From assembly GCF_001042905.1 (NCBI RefSeq), contig NZ_JYLB01000006.1, forward strand, positions 124,001 to 188,000: DNA of 64,000 bases. Direction: 5' to 3'. The translations under genes and the position numbers were made by a program. Every line of letters begins with the position of its first letter. The first letter of the stretch is position 1. The notes beneath the pieces are model-generated. The model did no database searches, was not told the DNA's origin, and saw nothing but the letters and a program-made list of their open reading frames with translations. Below, in pieces: positions 25,038 through 31,766 of the stretch. This DNA comes from Pseudomonas lini. GTDB lineage: Bacteria; Pseudomonadota; Gammaproteobacteria; Pseudomonadales; Pseudomonadaceae.

Positions 25038-25107
25038 CCGGCAGCCGTCGACAGACGGCAAAGCTGGGCTATAACTAATCTGCTTTTCGCAAGTCATGAG
25101 GTAGAAC

Positions 25108-25431
25108 ATGAGCGACGATGATCTGGAAAACGACGACCTCGAAGTAGGCGACGAAGACGAAACCGAAGAAGGCCTTGAAGCGGCGGCAGAAGACGTCGCT
25201 GAAGATGATGGCGGTGATACGCCCGTTCCGACTGCCAAAGGCAAGGCCAAGGCTGCGGTATCGGTCGATGAGCTGCCGAGCGTCGAAGCCAAGAACAAGG
25301 AACGCGACGCCTTGGCCAAGGCCATGGAAGAGTTTCTTGCGCGCGGCGGCAAGGTGCAGGAAGTGGAGGCCAATGTGGTCGCCGATCCTCCCAAGAAGCC
25401 TGATAACAAGTACGGCAGCCGGCCTATCTAA
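25108..25431 (+). CDS. sutA: RNA polymerase-binding regulator SutA
   Basis: A 107-residue, very acidic protein. The first about 40 residues are nearly all D, E, G and A (disordered acidic tail), the middle part is a helix (PSVEAKNKERDALAKAMEEF), and the end VVADPPKKPDNKYGSRPI is the conserved Pseudomonas SutA tail. In P. aeruginosa SutA binds RNA polymerase and alters initiation, helping slow-growing cells. Its place after yjbQ matches the P. aeruginosa locus. A TATAAC -10-like box lies 33 bp upstream and a terminator follows, so it is probably its own unit. Confidence 0.88.
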   Translation: MSDDDLENDDLEVGDEDETEEGLEAAAEDVAEDDGGDTPVPTAKGKAKAAVSVDELPSVEAKNKERDALAKAMEEFLARGGKVQEVEANVVADPPKKPDNKYGSRPI

Positions 25432-25452
25432 GCGCCTGCTTCTTGCTTGCTG

Positions 25453-25481
25453 AAAAAGCCCGCCGTCGCTGCGGGCTTTTT
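25453..25481. terminator. Bidirectional intrinsic terminator after sutA
   Basis: AAAAAGCCCGC/GCGGGCTTTTT stem; A and T tracts on both sides allow use on either strand. Confidence 0.88.
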
Positions 25482-25514
25482 CATGGGCGCAGAAATTCAA
25501 AATTCACGCTGATC

Positions 25515-25608
25515 CCTGTGGGAGCGGGCTTGCCCGCGATGGGGGCGTTACATTCGAAATTGATGTCGTCTGACACACCGCTATCGCGGGCAAGCCCGCT
25601 CCCACAGG
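25515..25608. repeat. REP inverted pair
   Basis: CCTGTGGGAGCGGGCTTGCC at the left, mirrored at the right, about 45 bp apart, ending eight bases from the HAD gene stop. Confidence 0.88.
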
Positions 25609-25615
25609 TTATGTA

Positions 25616-26323
25616 TCAGGCGGAAGCCGAATTCCACCGCGCCAACAACCCCGGCAATTCGTTCAGGCTACGAATCTCGGCATCCGGCGCCTTCTCGGCT
25701 TCCCACACCTTGCCTGCCGGGTTAAACCAGATTGCCCGCAACCCCGCCTGCTGGGCGCCGGCAATGTCGTCGCCGGGATGGTCGCCGATATGCACCGCTG
25801 TTTCGGCGGTCGCGCCACCCCGCAGCAGCGCTTCATGAAACAGTCGCGCATCGGGCTTGGCGATGCCGATGTCTTCGGCGCACAGGGCAAACTTGAAGTA
25901 ATCCGCCAGCCCCAACCGACGCACATCGGCATTACCGTTGGTGACCACGCCAAGCGCATAGTGATTGGCCAGAATTTCAAGGGTCGGTTGCACCTCCGGG
26001 AAGATCTCCAGCTGATGCCGCGCATGCAAAAACACTTCGAAACCCTGCTCGGCCAGGTCGGATGCGTCGGTATGTCCGTAACCGGCTTCTTCCAGCGCAT
26101 GGAACAACACCCGCCGACGCACGGCACTGATGCGGTGTTTTAGGCTCGGTTCGTTGCTCAGCACTCGCTCGCGAATCGACCACAGATGCTCCACCGGCAC
26201 CGCGCCCAGGTTCGGGGCGTGCTCGGTCAACCATTCACGCAATATGACTTCGGCGCTGGCAATCACCGGAGCGGTGTCCCACAGGGTGTCGTCGAGGTCG
26301 AAGGTGATCAATTGGAGGGTCAT
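25616..26323 (-). CDS. HAD superfamily hydrolase (YigB-like)
   Basis: A 235-residue haloacid dehalogenase-like phosphatase. Motif I is FDLDDTLWDT with nucleophile D9 and acid D11, motif II is GVVTNGN, and the motif III/IV region is AKPDARLF and HIGDHPGDDIAGAQ. The best family fit is YigB-type (FMN/sugar phosphate phosphatase), but specificity is not readable. Its start overlaps the xerC stop by four bases (ATGA), so it is the last gene of the lptM-lysA-dapF-DUF484-xerC group. Confidence 0.85.
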   Translation of the reverse strand: MTLQLITFDLDDTLWDTAPVIASAEVILREWLTEHAPNLGAVPVEHLWSIRERVLSNEPSLKHRISAVRRRVLFHALEEAGYGHTDASDLAEQGFEVFLHARHQLEIFPEVQPTLEILANHYALGVVTNGNADVRRLGLADYFKFALCAEDIGIAKPDARLFHEALLRGGATAETAVHIGDHPGDDIAGAQQAGLRAIWFNPAGKVWEAEKAPDAEIRSLNELPGLLARWNSASA

Positions 26324-27219
26324 GAATCATCGCCTTTAATGCGTTTGGCCCGTGGGTGGGCGCTGTCGTAGACCGTCGCCAGGTGCTGGAAGTCCAGGTG
26401 GGTATAGATCTGGGTAGTCTTGATGTCCGAGTGGCCGAGCAATTCCTGCACCGCCCGCAAGTCCTGAGAGGACTCCAGCAAATGGCTGGCGAAGGAGTGT
26501 CGCAACATGTGTGGGTGCAGGTTCTGCCCCAGTTCACGCTCGCCGGCGGCCTTGACCCGCACCTGAATCGCCCGAGGGCCGAGGCGCCGGCCTTGCTGGC
26601 TGACAAATACGGCGTCGTCTGCCGGGTTGCTCATGGCTCGTAGCGGCAGCCACAACTCCAGCGCTTCGCGAGCCTTTTTGCCCACAGGCAACAGTCGAGT
26701 CTTGCTGCCCTTGCCGAGCACCTGGACCATGCCGTCAGCCAGGTCCAACTGATCAAGGTTGAGCCCGGTCAGTTCCGAAAGCCGCAGGCCGGAGGAATAG
26801 AACAGTTCCAGAATGGCCTGATCCCGACGCGCGAGAAAATCATCCTCTACCGCGCCTTCAAGCAGTTGCAGTGCGCGGTCGGTGTCGAGGGTCTTCGGCA
26901 GGCGACGTTCGCCCTTGGGCGGTGCCAGGCCATTGGCCGGGTCGTGGTCGCACAGACCTTCGCGGTTCAGATAGTGATAGAGCCCGCGTACTGCCGACAG
27001 CAACCGTGCCAGGCTGCGGGATGATTGGCCTTGGGAGTGCAGGCGAGCGATCAGGCTGCGCAGGCGCTGGATGTCCAGCGCGGCCCAGCTGTCGATGTTC
27101 TGTTTGACGCACCAGCCCAGCACTTTGTCGAGGTCGCGGCGGTAGGCGTACAGCGTGTGCGGCGACACCTGCCGCTCACTGCGCAGGTGTTCGCAGTAAG
27201 CGTCCAGTTGTCGTTCCAT
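26320..27219 (-). CDS. xerC: Tyrosine recombinase XerC (Sss)
   Basis: A 299-residue site-specific recombinase that, with XerD, resolves chromosome dimers at dif. The N-terminal SAM-like domain covers residues 1-90. All catalytic residues are present: R146 (YSSGLRLSEL), K170, H237 and R240 (LHPHMLRHSF), H263 (LGHSDIKTTQ) and the nucleophile Y272 (IYTHL). The gene was named sss in Pseudomonas, where it affects root colonisation and phase variation. It sits two bases after the DUF484 gene and overlaps the HAD gene, in the conserved dapF-DUF484-xerC order. Confidence 0.95.
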   Translation of the reverse strand: MERQLDAYCEHLRSERQVSPHTLYAYRRDLDKVLGWCVKQNIDSWAALDIQRLRSLIARLHSQGQSSRSLARLLSAVRGLYHYLNREGLCDHDPANGLAPPKGERRLPKTLDTDRALQLLEGAVEDDFLARRDQAILELFYSSGLRLSELTGLNLDQLDLADGMVQVLGKGSKTRLLPVGKKAREALELWLPLRAMSNPADDAVFVSQQGRRLGPRAIQVRVKAAGERELGQNLHPHMLRHSFASHLLESSQDLRAVQELLGHSDIKTTQIYTHLDFQHLATVYDSAHPRAKRIKGDDS

Positions 27220-27221
27220 GG

Positions 27222-27947
27222 TCAGCGTACCGAGCGCAGGGAGCTGTTGACCCGTGGCAGCACGCGGCCCATGACTTCGGCGATGTAACTCAGGAACAGC
27301 GTGCCCACCGAGCTCTTGTAGTGCTGCGGATCGCGGCTGGCGATGGCCAGGACGCCGTGGATGCCTTGGTAGCTGATGGCGACGACGGCGGTGGAGCCGA
27401 TCTGCTTGCGCTGTTCTTCGCCGAACAGGAAGTCCAGCTCGTGTTCGCGCAGGCTGCCACTGACGCTTTTGTCTTCCGAGAGCAAGCCGCCGATGGCCGT
27501 TTGCGCGTCGGCATGCGTCACCCAGCGGCCCACCGGCATCGGGTTGTCGCCCAGCAGGATCAGGCTGACGAAGGGCACCTGGAAGTCCTGACGCAGGCTG
27601 TCTTCAACGCTGATCACCACATCTTCCAGGCTGGTGGCGTCCATCAGCGTGAGAATCAGGCGGCGGGTCTTGTCGAACAGTCGGTCGTTGTCGCGGGCTA
27701 CGTCCATCAAGTGCGAAAGGCGATGCCGCAACTCGATGTTGCGGTCGCGCAGGATGGTCATCTGACGTTCGACCAGCGAAATGGTGTCGCCGCGCTGGTG
27801 CGGAATGCGCAGGGCCGGGAGCAGTTCTTCGTGCTCGATGAAGAAATCCGGATGAGCCTCCAGGTACGCGGCAATCGCCGCCGCCTCAAGGCTTTCGGAA
27901 GGAGATTCGTCGGGCTGTAGGGCGGGAACCTGGGGCTTGTCGGTCAT
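27222..27947 (-). CDS. DUF484 family GAF-like protein
   Basis: A 241-residue cytoplasmic protein of the DUF484 family. Residues about 25-50 hold the typical IAAYLEAHPDFFIEHEELLP, followed by a coiled helix (VERQMTILRDRNIELRHRL) and a GAF-like domain to about 225. The function is not known; the gene almost always lies between dapF and xerC in gammaproteobacteria, as here. It is separated from dapF by 13 bp and from xerC by two bases. Confidence 0.85.
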   Translation of the reverse strand: MTDKPQVPALQPDESPSESLEAAAIAAYLEAHPDFFIEHEELLPALRIPHQRGDTISLVERQMTILRDRNIELRHRLSHLMDVARDNDRLFDKTRRLILTLMDATSLEDVVISVEDSLRQDFQVPFVSLILLGDNPMPVGRWVTHADAQTAIGGLLSEDKSVSGSLREHELDFLFGEEQRKQIGSTAVVAISYQGIHGVLAIASRDPQHYKSSVGTLFLSYIAEVMGRVLPRVNSSLRSVR

Positions 27948-27960
27948 GGATTTCGCTCAC

Positions 27961-28791
27961 TCAAAGACGCACTTGTCCTTCGTATACGCGCACTGCCGGG
28001 CCGGTCATCATGACCGGTTGGCCAGGGCCTGCCCATTCAATGGACAGACGCCCGCCGGGCAGGTCGATCAATAGCGGCGAATCCATCCACCCCTGGCTGA
28101 TCGCGGCCACTGCGGCAGCACAGGCGCCGGTTCCGCACGCCTGGGTTTCCCCGGCCCCGCGTTCCCAGACGCGCAACTGCGCGCGGCTCCGGTCGATGAC
28201 CTGGAGAAAACCGACATTGACCCGCGCCGGGAAGCGCGGGTGATGTTCGATTTTCGGTCCCAGTTCATGCACCGGTGCGTTGTTGATATCGCTGACCCGC
28301 AACACGGCATGGGGGTTGCCCATGGACACCGCGGCCAGTTCGACCGTGGTGCCGTCGACGTCGACCTGATAGCTCAGGGCCTGGCTCGGGGCTTCGAACG
28401 GAATCTCGGCCGGTACCAGGCGCGGAGCGCCCATGTTGACGCTGATCTGGCCATCGTTGCGGATGTCCAGTTCGATGATGCCGCTTTTGGTCTCGACGCG
28501 AATCAGCCGCTTGGCGGTCAGGCGCTTGTCGAGTACGAAGCGGGCGAAACAGCGCGCACCGTTGCCGCACTGTTCCACTTCGGAGCCGTCGGCGTTGAAG
28601 ATCCGGTAGCGGAAATCCACGTCCGGGTTGCTGGGCGCTTCGACGATCAGCAACTGATCGAAACCGATCCCCGTGTGCCGATCGCCCCATTGCTTGGCGT
28701 GTTTTGGCAGGATGTGCGCGTGCTGGCTGACCAGGTCGAGAACCATGAAGTCATTGCCCAGGCCGTGCATCTTGGTAAAACGCAGCAGCAT
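27961..28791 (-). CDS. dapF: Diaminopimelate epimerase
   Basis: A 276-residue PLP-independent epimerase that converts LL- to meso-diaminopimelate for lysine and peptidoglycan. The two catalytic cysteines are C75 (EVEQCGNGARC) and C219 (TQACGTGACA). The start at 28791 (MLLRFTKMHGLGNDF) matches the family and lies four bases after the lysA stop; an in-frame start further upstream would run into lysA. It acts one step before LysA, so the order lysA-dapF keeps both lysine steps together. Confidence 0.96.
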   Translation of the reverse strand: MLLRFTKMHGLGNDFMVLDLVSQHAHILPKHAKQWGDRHTGIGFDQLLIVEAPSNPDVDFRYRIFNADGSEVEQCGNGARCFARFVLDKRLTAKRLIRVETKSGIIELDIRNDGQISVNMGAPRLVPAEIPFEAPSQALSYQVDVDGTTVELAAVSMGNPHAVLRVSDINNAPVHELGPKIEHHPRFPARVNVGFLQVIDRSRAQLRVWERGAGETQACGTGACAAAVAAISQGWMDSPLLIDLPGGRLSIEWAGPGQPVMMTGPAVRVYEGQVRL

Positions 28792-28795
28792 GGTT

Positions 28796-30043
28796 TTACT
28801 CCGGCAGCAGGCTTTCGCCAGCAAACAACTCGGCTACCGTCTCACGGCGACGCACTTCAAATGCCTGATCACCGTCCACCAACACTTCAGCGGCACGGCC
28901 GCGGGTGTTGTAGTTGGAACTCATGACAAACCCATAGGCACCGGCCGAATGCACGGCCAGCAGGTCGCCTTCTTCCAGGGCCAGTTGACGATCCTTGGCC
29001 AGGAAGTCGCCGGTTTCGCAGATCGGGCCGACGATGTCGTAGGCACGAGCGGTGCTGTTGCGCGGGCGCACGGCGGTGACGTCCATCCAGGCCTGGTACA
29101 GCGCCGGGCGGATCAGGTCGTTCATGGCTGCGTCGACGATGGCGAAGTCTTTGTGCTCGGTATGCTTGAGGTATTCGACCTGGGTCAGCAGCACGCCGGC
29201 GTTGGCGACGATGAAACGGCCCGGCTCGAACACCAGCGCCAGGTCACGACCGTCGAGACGCTCGCGCACGGCTTTGATGTAGTCGGCAGCCAATGGCGGC
29301 TCTTCATCGCGATAACGCACGCCCAAACCACCACCGAGATCGATGTGGCGCAGGTAGATGCCGCAATCGCCGAGGCGGTCGACCAGGCCCAGCAGGCGGT
29401 CAAGGGCGTCGATGAACGGCGGCAGGGTGGTCAGTTGCGAACCGATGTGGCAATCGACGCCGACCACTTCCAGGTTAGGCAGTTGCGCGGCACGGATGTA
29501 CACGTCTTCGGCGTCGGCGATGGCGATGCCGAACTTGTTTTCCTTGAGACCGGTGGAGATGTACGGGTGAGTGCCGGCATCGACGTCCGGGTTCACGCGC
29601 AACGAGATCGGCGCGCGAGCGCCCAGCTCGGCGGCCACTACTTGCAGGCGTTCGAGCTCATCGGTGGATTCGACGTTGAAGCAGTGCACGCCGACTTCCA
29701 GCGCACGACGCATGTCGTCACGGGTCTTGCCGACACCGGAAAACACGATCTTGTCAGCAGTGCCGCCAGCGGCCAGTACGCGTTCCAGTTCGCCACGGGA
29801 AACGATGTCGAAACCGGCGCCCAAACGCGCCAGGACATTCAGTACACCCAGGTTGGAGTTGGCCTTGACCGCAAAGCAGACCAGGTGCGGCATGCCGGCC
29901 AGCGCATCGGCGTAAGCCAGGTATTGGGCTTCGATGTGCGCACGGGAGTAGACGTAGGTCGGTGTGCCAAAGCGCTCGGCGATGGCGGACAGGGCAACAC
30001 CTTCCGCGAACAGCTCGCCGTCACGGTAGTTAAAAGCGTCCAT
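28796..30043 (-). CDS. lysA: Diaminopimelate decarboxylase
   Basis: A 415-residue fold-type III PLP enzyme that decarboxylates meso-diaminopimelate to L-lysine, the last step of the pathway. The PLP lysine is K60 in CFAVKANSN; the glycine-rich phosphate-binding region, the HIGSQ motif and the CETGDF cysteine that completes the active site of the partner subunit are all present. Length is normal. It starts nine bases after lptM and is followed within four bases by dapF. Confidence 0.96.
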   Translation of the reverse strand: MDAFNYRDGELFAEGVALSAIAERFGTPTYVYSRAHIEAQYLAYADALAGMPHLVCFAVKANSNLGVLNVLARLGAGFDIVSRGELERVLAAGGTADKIVFSGVGKTRDDMRRALEVGVHCFNVESTDELERLQVVAAELGARAPISLRVNPDVDAGTHPYISTGLKENKFGIAIADAEDVYIRAAQLPNLEVVGVDCHIGSQLTTLPPFIDALDRLLGLVDRLGDCGIYLRHIDLGGGLGVRYRDEEPPLAADYIKAVRERLDGRDLALVFEPGRFIVANAGVLLTQVEYLKHTEHKDFAIVDAAMNDLIRPALYQAWMDVTAVRPRNSTARAYDIVGPICETGDFLAKDRQLALEEGDLLAVHSAGAYGFVMSSNYNTRGRAAEVLVDGDQAFEVRRRETVAELFAGESLLPE

Positions 30044-30052
30044 GGCGTTCCC

Positions 30053-30238
30053 TTATTGGTAGACGTCGTGCTTGTGTGCCTTGGAGGCAGGCTGCTGTTG
30101 CGAGGACTTGGCCTGCTCGGCAGGATCCTGGTTCTCATCAGGCAGGTACAGCGGGCCTTTTTGACCACAGGCCGATAATAAGCTGACAAAAGCGACGAGC
30201 GAAGCGAGCGCAGCAAGGGAAGAGATCAGGCGCTTCAT
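30053..30238 (-). CDS. lptM: LPS transport-associated small lipoprotein LptM (YifL/LppL)
   Basis: A 61-residue lipoprotein. The lipobox LLSAC puts the lipidated cysteine at C24, followed by GQKGPLYLP, the signature of LptM/YifL (called LppL in Pseudomonas). In E. coli LptM binds the LptDE translocon and helps its oxidative maturation. After this motif the protein is short, polar and probably disordered. It is first in the operon with lysA and dapF. Confidence 0.92.
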   Translation of the reverse strand: MKRLISSLAALASLVAFVSLLSACGQKGPLYLPDENQDPAEQAKSSQQQPASKAHKHDVYQ

Positions 30239-30360
30239 GGCGAAATCCTTGAAAATGCGTTAATTGCGCCGGAGTATACCGGCCACCCGGCAGCTTGCCT
30301 ATGCGACGCGCCTCCCGTCTGGCGGGCCTTTGCCTGATGCGCGTCGGTTTAATGAAGTCC

Positions 30361-30452
30361 CTGTGGGAGCGGGCTTGCCCGCGAAGGCGTTGGTTCAGTC
30401 AACAAAGATATTGAATGTGCTGACCCCCTCGCGGGCAAGCCCGCTCCCACAG
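30361..30452. repeat. REP inverted pair
   Basis: CTGTGGGAGCGGGCTTGCCC and its mirror, about 40 bp apart, in the 307-bp gap between divergent lptM and cyaY. Unusual in that it lies upstream of both genes. Confidence 0.88.
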
Positions 30453-30545
30453 AGCGGTACTTGGACGTTATCCTTTGCAATCACCGGGGCTCGCCCGTAT
30501 CTTGCGGCGCTTGAGCGTGAGTAGACACTTTTTGAGGTTCCTGCA

Positions 30546-30878
30546 ATGAGTTTGACCGAAGCCCGTTTCCACGACCTGGTCGATGCCACCCAGCAGTCGC
30601 TGGAGGATATTTTTGACGAGAGTGGCCTGGATATCGATCTGGAGAGCTCGGCCGGTGTGCTCACCGTCAAGTTTGAAAACGGCAGCGCGCTGATCTTTAG
30701 TCGCCAGGAACCGCTGCGTCAGTTGTGGCTGGCGGCCGTGTCGGGTGGCTTCCACTTTGATTACGACGCAGAAAGCGAGCGCTGGATGTGTGACAAGAGT
30801 GAAGAGCAGCTTGGTGAGATGCTTGAGCGCATCGTCAAACAGCAAGCCGACGTCGAACTCGATTTCGAAGGTCTGTGA
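30546..30878 (+). CDS. cyaY: Frataxin-like protein CyaY
   Basis: A 110-residue bacterial frataxin. Helix 1 carries the acidic ridge (ARFHDLVDATQQSLEDIFDE) that binds iron, and the beta sheet includes GVLTVKFENGSALIFSRQEP and the near-invariant QLWLAAVSGGFHFDY. CyaY tunes IscS-dependent Fe-S cluster assembly. It is followed five bases later by a DUF1289 gene. Its neighbourhood (lysA, rnk, cyaA) is the usual one in Pseudomonas. Confidence 0.94.
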   Translation: MSLTEARFHDLVDATQQSLEDIFDESGLDIDLESSAGVLTVKFENGSALIFSRQEPLRQLWLAAVSGGFHFDYDAESERWMCDKSEEQLGEMLERIVKQQADVELDFEGL

Positions 30879-30882
30879 GATC

Positions 30883-31101
30883 GTGACCCAGCCTGCGCCC
30901 GTTCGTCCGCCCAAACCGCTTTACAGCAATGTCAGTCCGGCGGTGCCTTCGCCGTGCAGCGGTGTGTGTCGGCTGGATGAGCAGAAGGTCTGCCTGGGGT
31001 GTTTCCGCCATGTCGAAGATATCCGCGAATGGCGCTCGGCGGATGATGAGCGGCGGCGGGTGATTTGTGCGCAGGCCCTCGATCGAAAGAGAAGCGGCTA
31101 A
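30883..31101 (+). CDS. DUF1289 small cysteine-rich protein
   Basis: A 72-residue protein with the DUF1289 motif PCSGVCRLDEQKVCLGCFR, in which four cysteines probably bind metal or Fe-S, followed by REWRSADDERRRVI. The start is taken as GTG at 30883, five bases after the cyaY stop; it lacks a strong ribosome site and may depend on coupling with cyaY. The reading frame runs further upstream but inside cyaY in another frame. Function is unknown. Confidence 0.78.
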   Translation: MTQPAPVRPPKPLYSNVSPAVPSPCSGVCRLDEQKVCLGCFRHVEDIREWRSADDERRRVICAQALDRKRSG

Positions 31102-31111
31102 CTCGACCCCC

Positions 31112-31207
31112 GTAGGAGCAGCCGAAGGCTGCGATCTTTTGATTTTCAGCGATTTCGGGTCCGTAAAAAATCAAGATCAAAAGATCGCAGCCTGCGGCAG
31201 CTCCTAC
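31112..31207. repeat. Inverted pair of the GTAGGAGC...GATCGCAGCC repeat
   Basis: GTAGGAGCAGCCGAAGGCTG with GCGATCTTTTGAT on the left, and its mirror ATCAAAAGATCGC...GCTCCTAC on the right, around a 30-bp centre. Confidence 0.85.
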
Positions 31208-31282
31208 GCCGCCGGGTGACGGCTTGTATATTTATTGAGCTGTGATAGTGTCCAGAGACGCCTCAACCCATCGAGGCTCGTG

Positions 31283-31319
31283 AAAACCCCGCCTTTTTCT
31301 GGCGGGGTTTTGCTTTTTT
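31283..31319 (+). terminator. Hairpin terminator 30 bp upstream of rnk
   Basis: AAAACCCCGCC/GGCGGGGTTTT stem with a seven-base T-rich loop and a further T6 tract at 31314. It may end the cyaY-DUF1289 transcript or attenuate rnk. Confidence 0.8.
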
Positions 31320-31348
31320 CGTGCAGAAGAAAGGAGTCTGCCCTGATC

Positions 31349-31759
31349 ATGACCGCACCTTCCATCACCCTTACCCGTCTGGACGTACAACGTCTGGAGC
31401 GCCTGATCGACAGCCTGGATGACACGCTGCCGGGCGTTATCGCGCTGCAAACCGAACTGGATCGCGCCGATACTCTGGTCGGTCACGATGAAGTGCCCGC
31501 CGATGTCGTGACCATGAATTCCCGTGTGCATTGCCGTGAAGAGAGCAGCGGCAAGGACTATCACCTGACGTTGGTTTACCCCAAGGATGCCAACGCCGAC
31601 GAAGGCCGGATTTCCATTCTGGCGCCGGTGGGCAGTGCGTTGCTCGGCCTGAAGGTTGGCCAGCACATCGACTGGCCGGCACCGGGCGGCAAGACCCTCA
31701 AACTGACCCTGCTGGAAGTTGAATCGCAGCCTGCTCATGGCGGCGACTTCCCGGAATAA
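31349..31759 (+). CDS. rnk: Nucleoside diphosphate kinase regulator
   Basis: A 136-residue protein of the GreA/Rnk fold. A short N-terminal coiled coil (TRLDVQRLERLIDSL) is followed by the GreA_GreB-type domain with YHLTLVYPKDANADEG and ISILAPVGSALLGLKVGQHI. Rnk binds RNA polymerase and affects nucleoside diphosphate kinase levels; in P. aeruginosa it links to AlgQ and alginate. AGGAG lies 12 bases before the ATG, longer than ideal. A hairpin terminator upstream separates it from cyaY. It is convergent with cyaA, seven bases apart. Confidence 0.9.
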   Translation: MTAPSITLTRLDVQRLERLIDSLDDTLPGVIALQTELDRADTLVGHDEVPADVVTMNSRVHCREESSGKDYHLTLVYPKDANADEGRISILAPVGSALLGLKVGQHIDWPAPGGKTLKLTLLEVESQPAHGGDFPE

Positions 31760-31766
31760 CATCCCT

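Noticed and set aside
28673..30178. A 501-residue plus-strand frame opposite lysA
   Set aside because: The lysA frame has all catalytic residues and the neighbour order; the plus-strand frame shows only His/Gln/Val-rich shadow composition.
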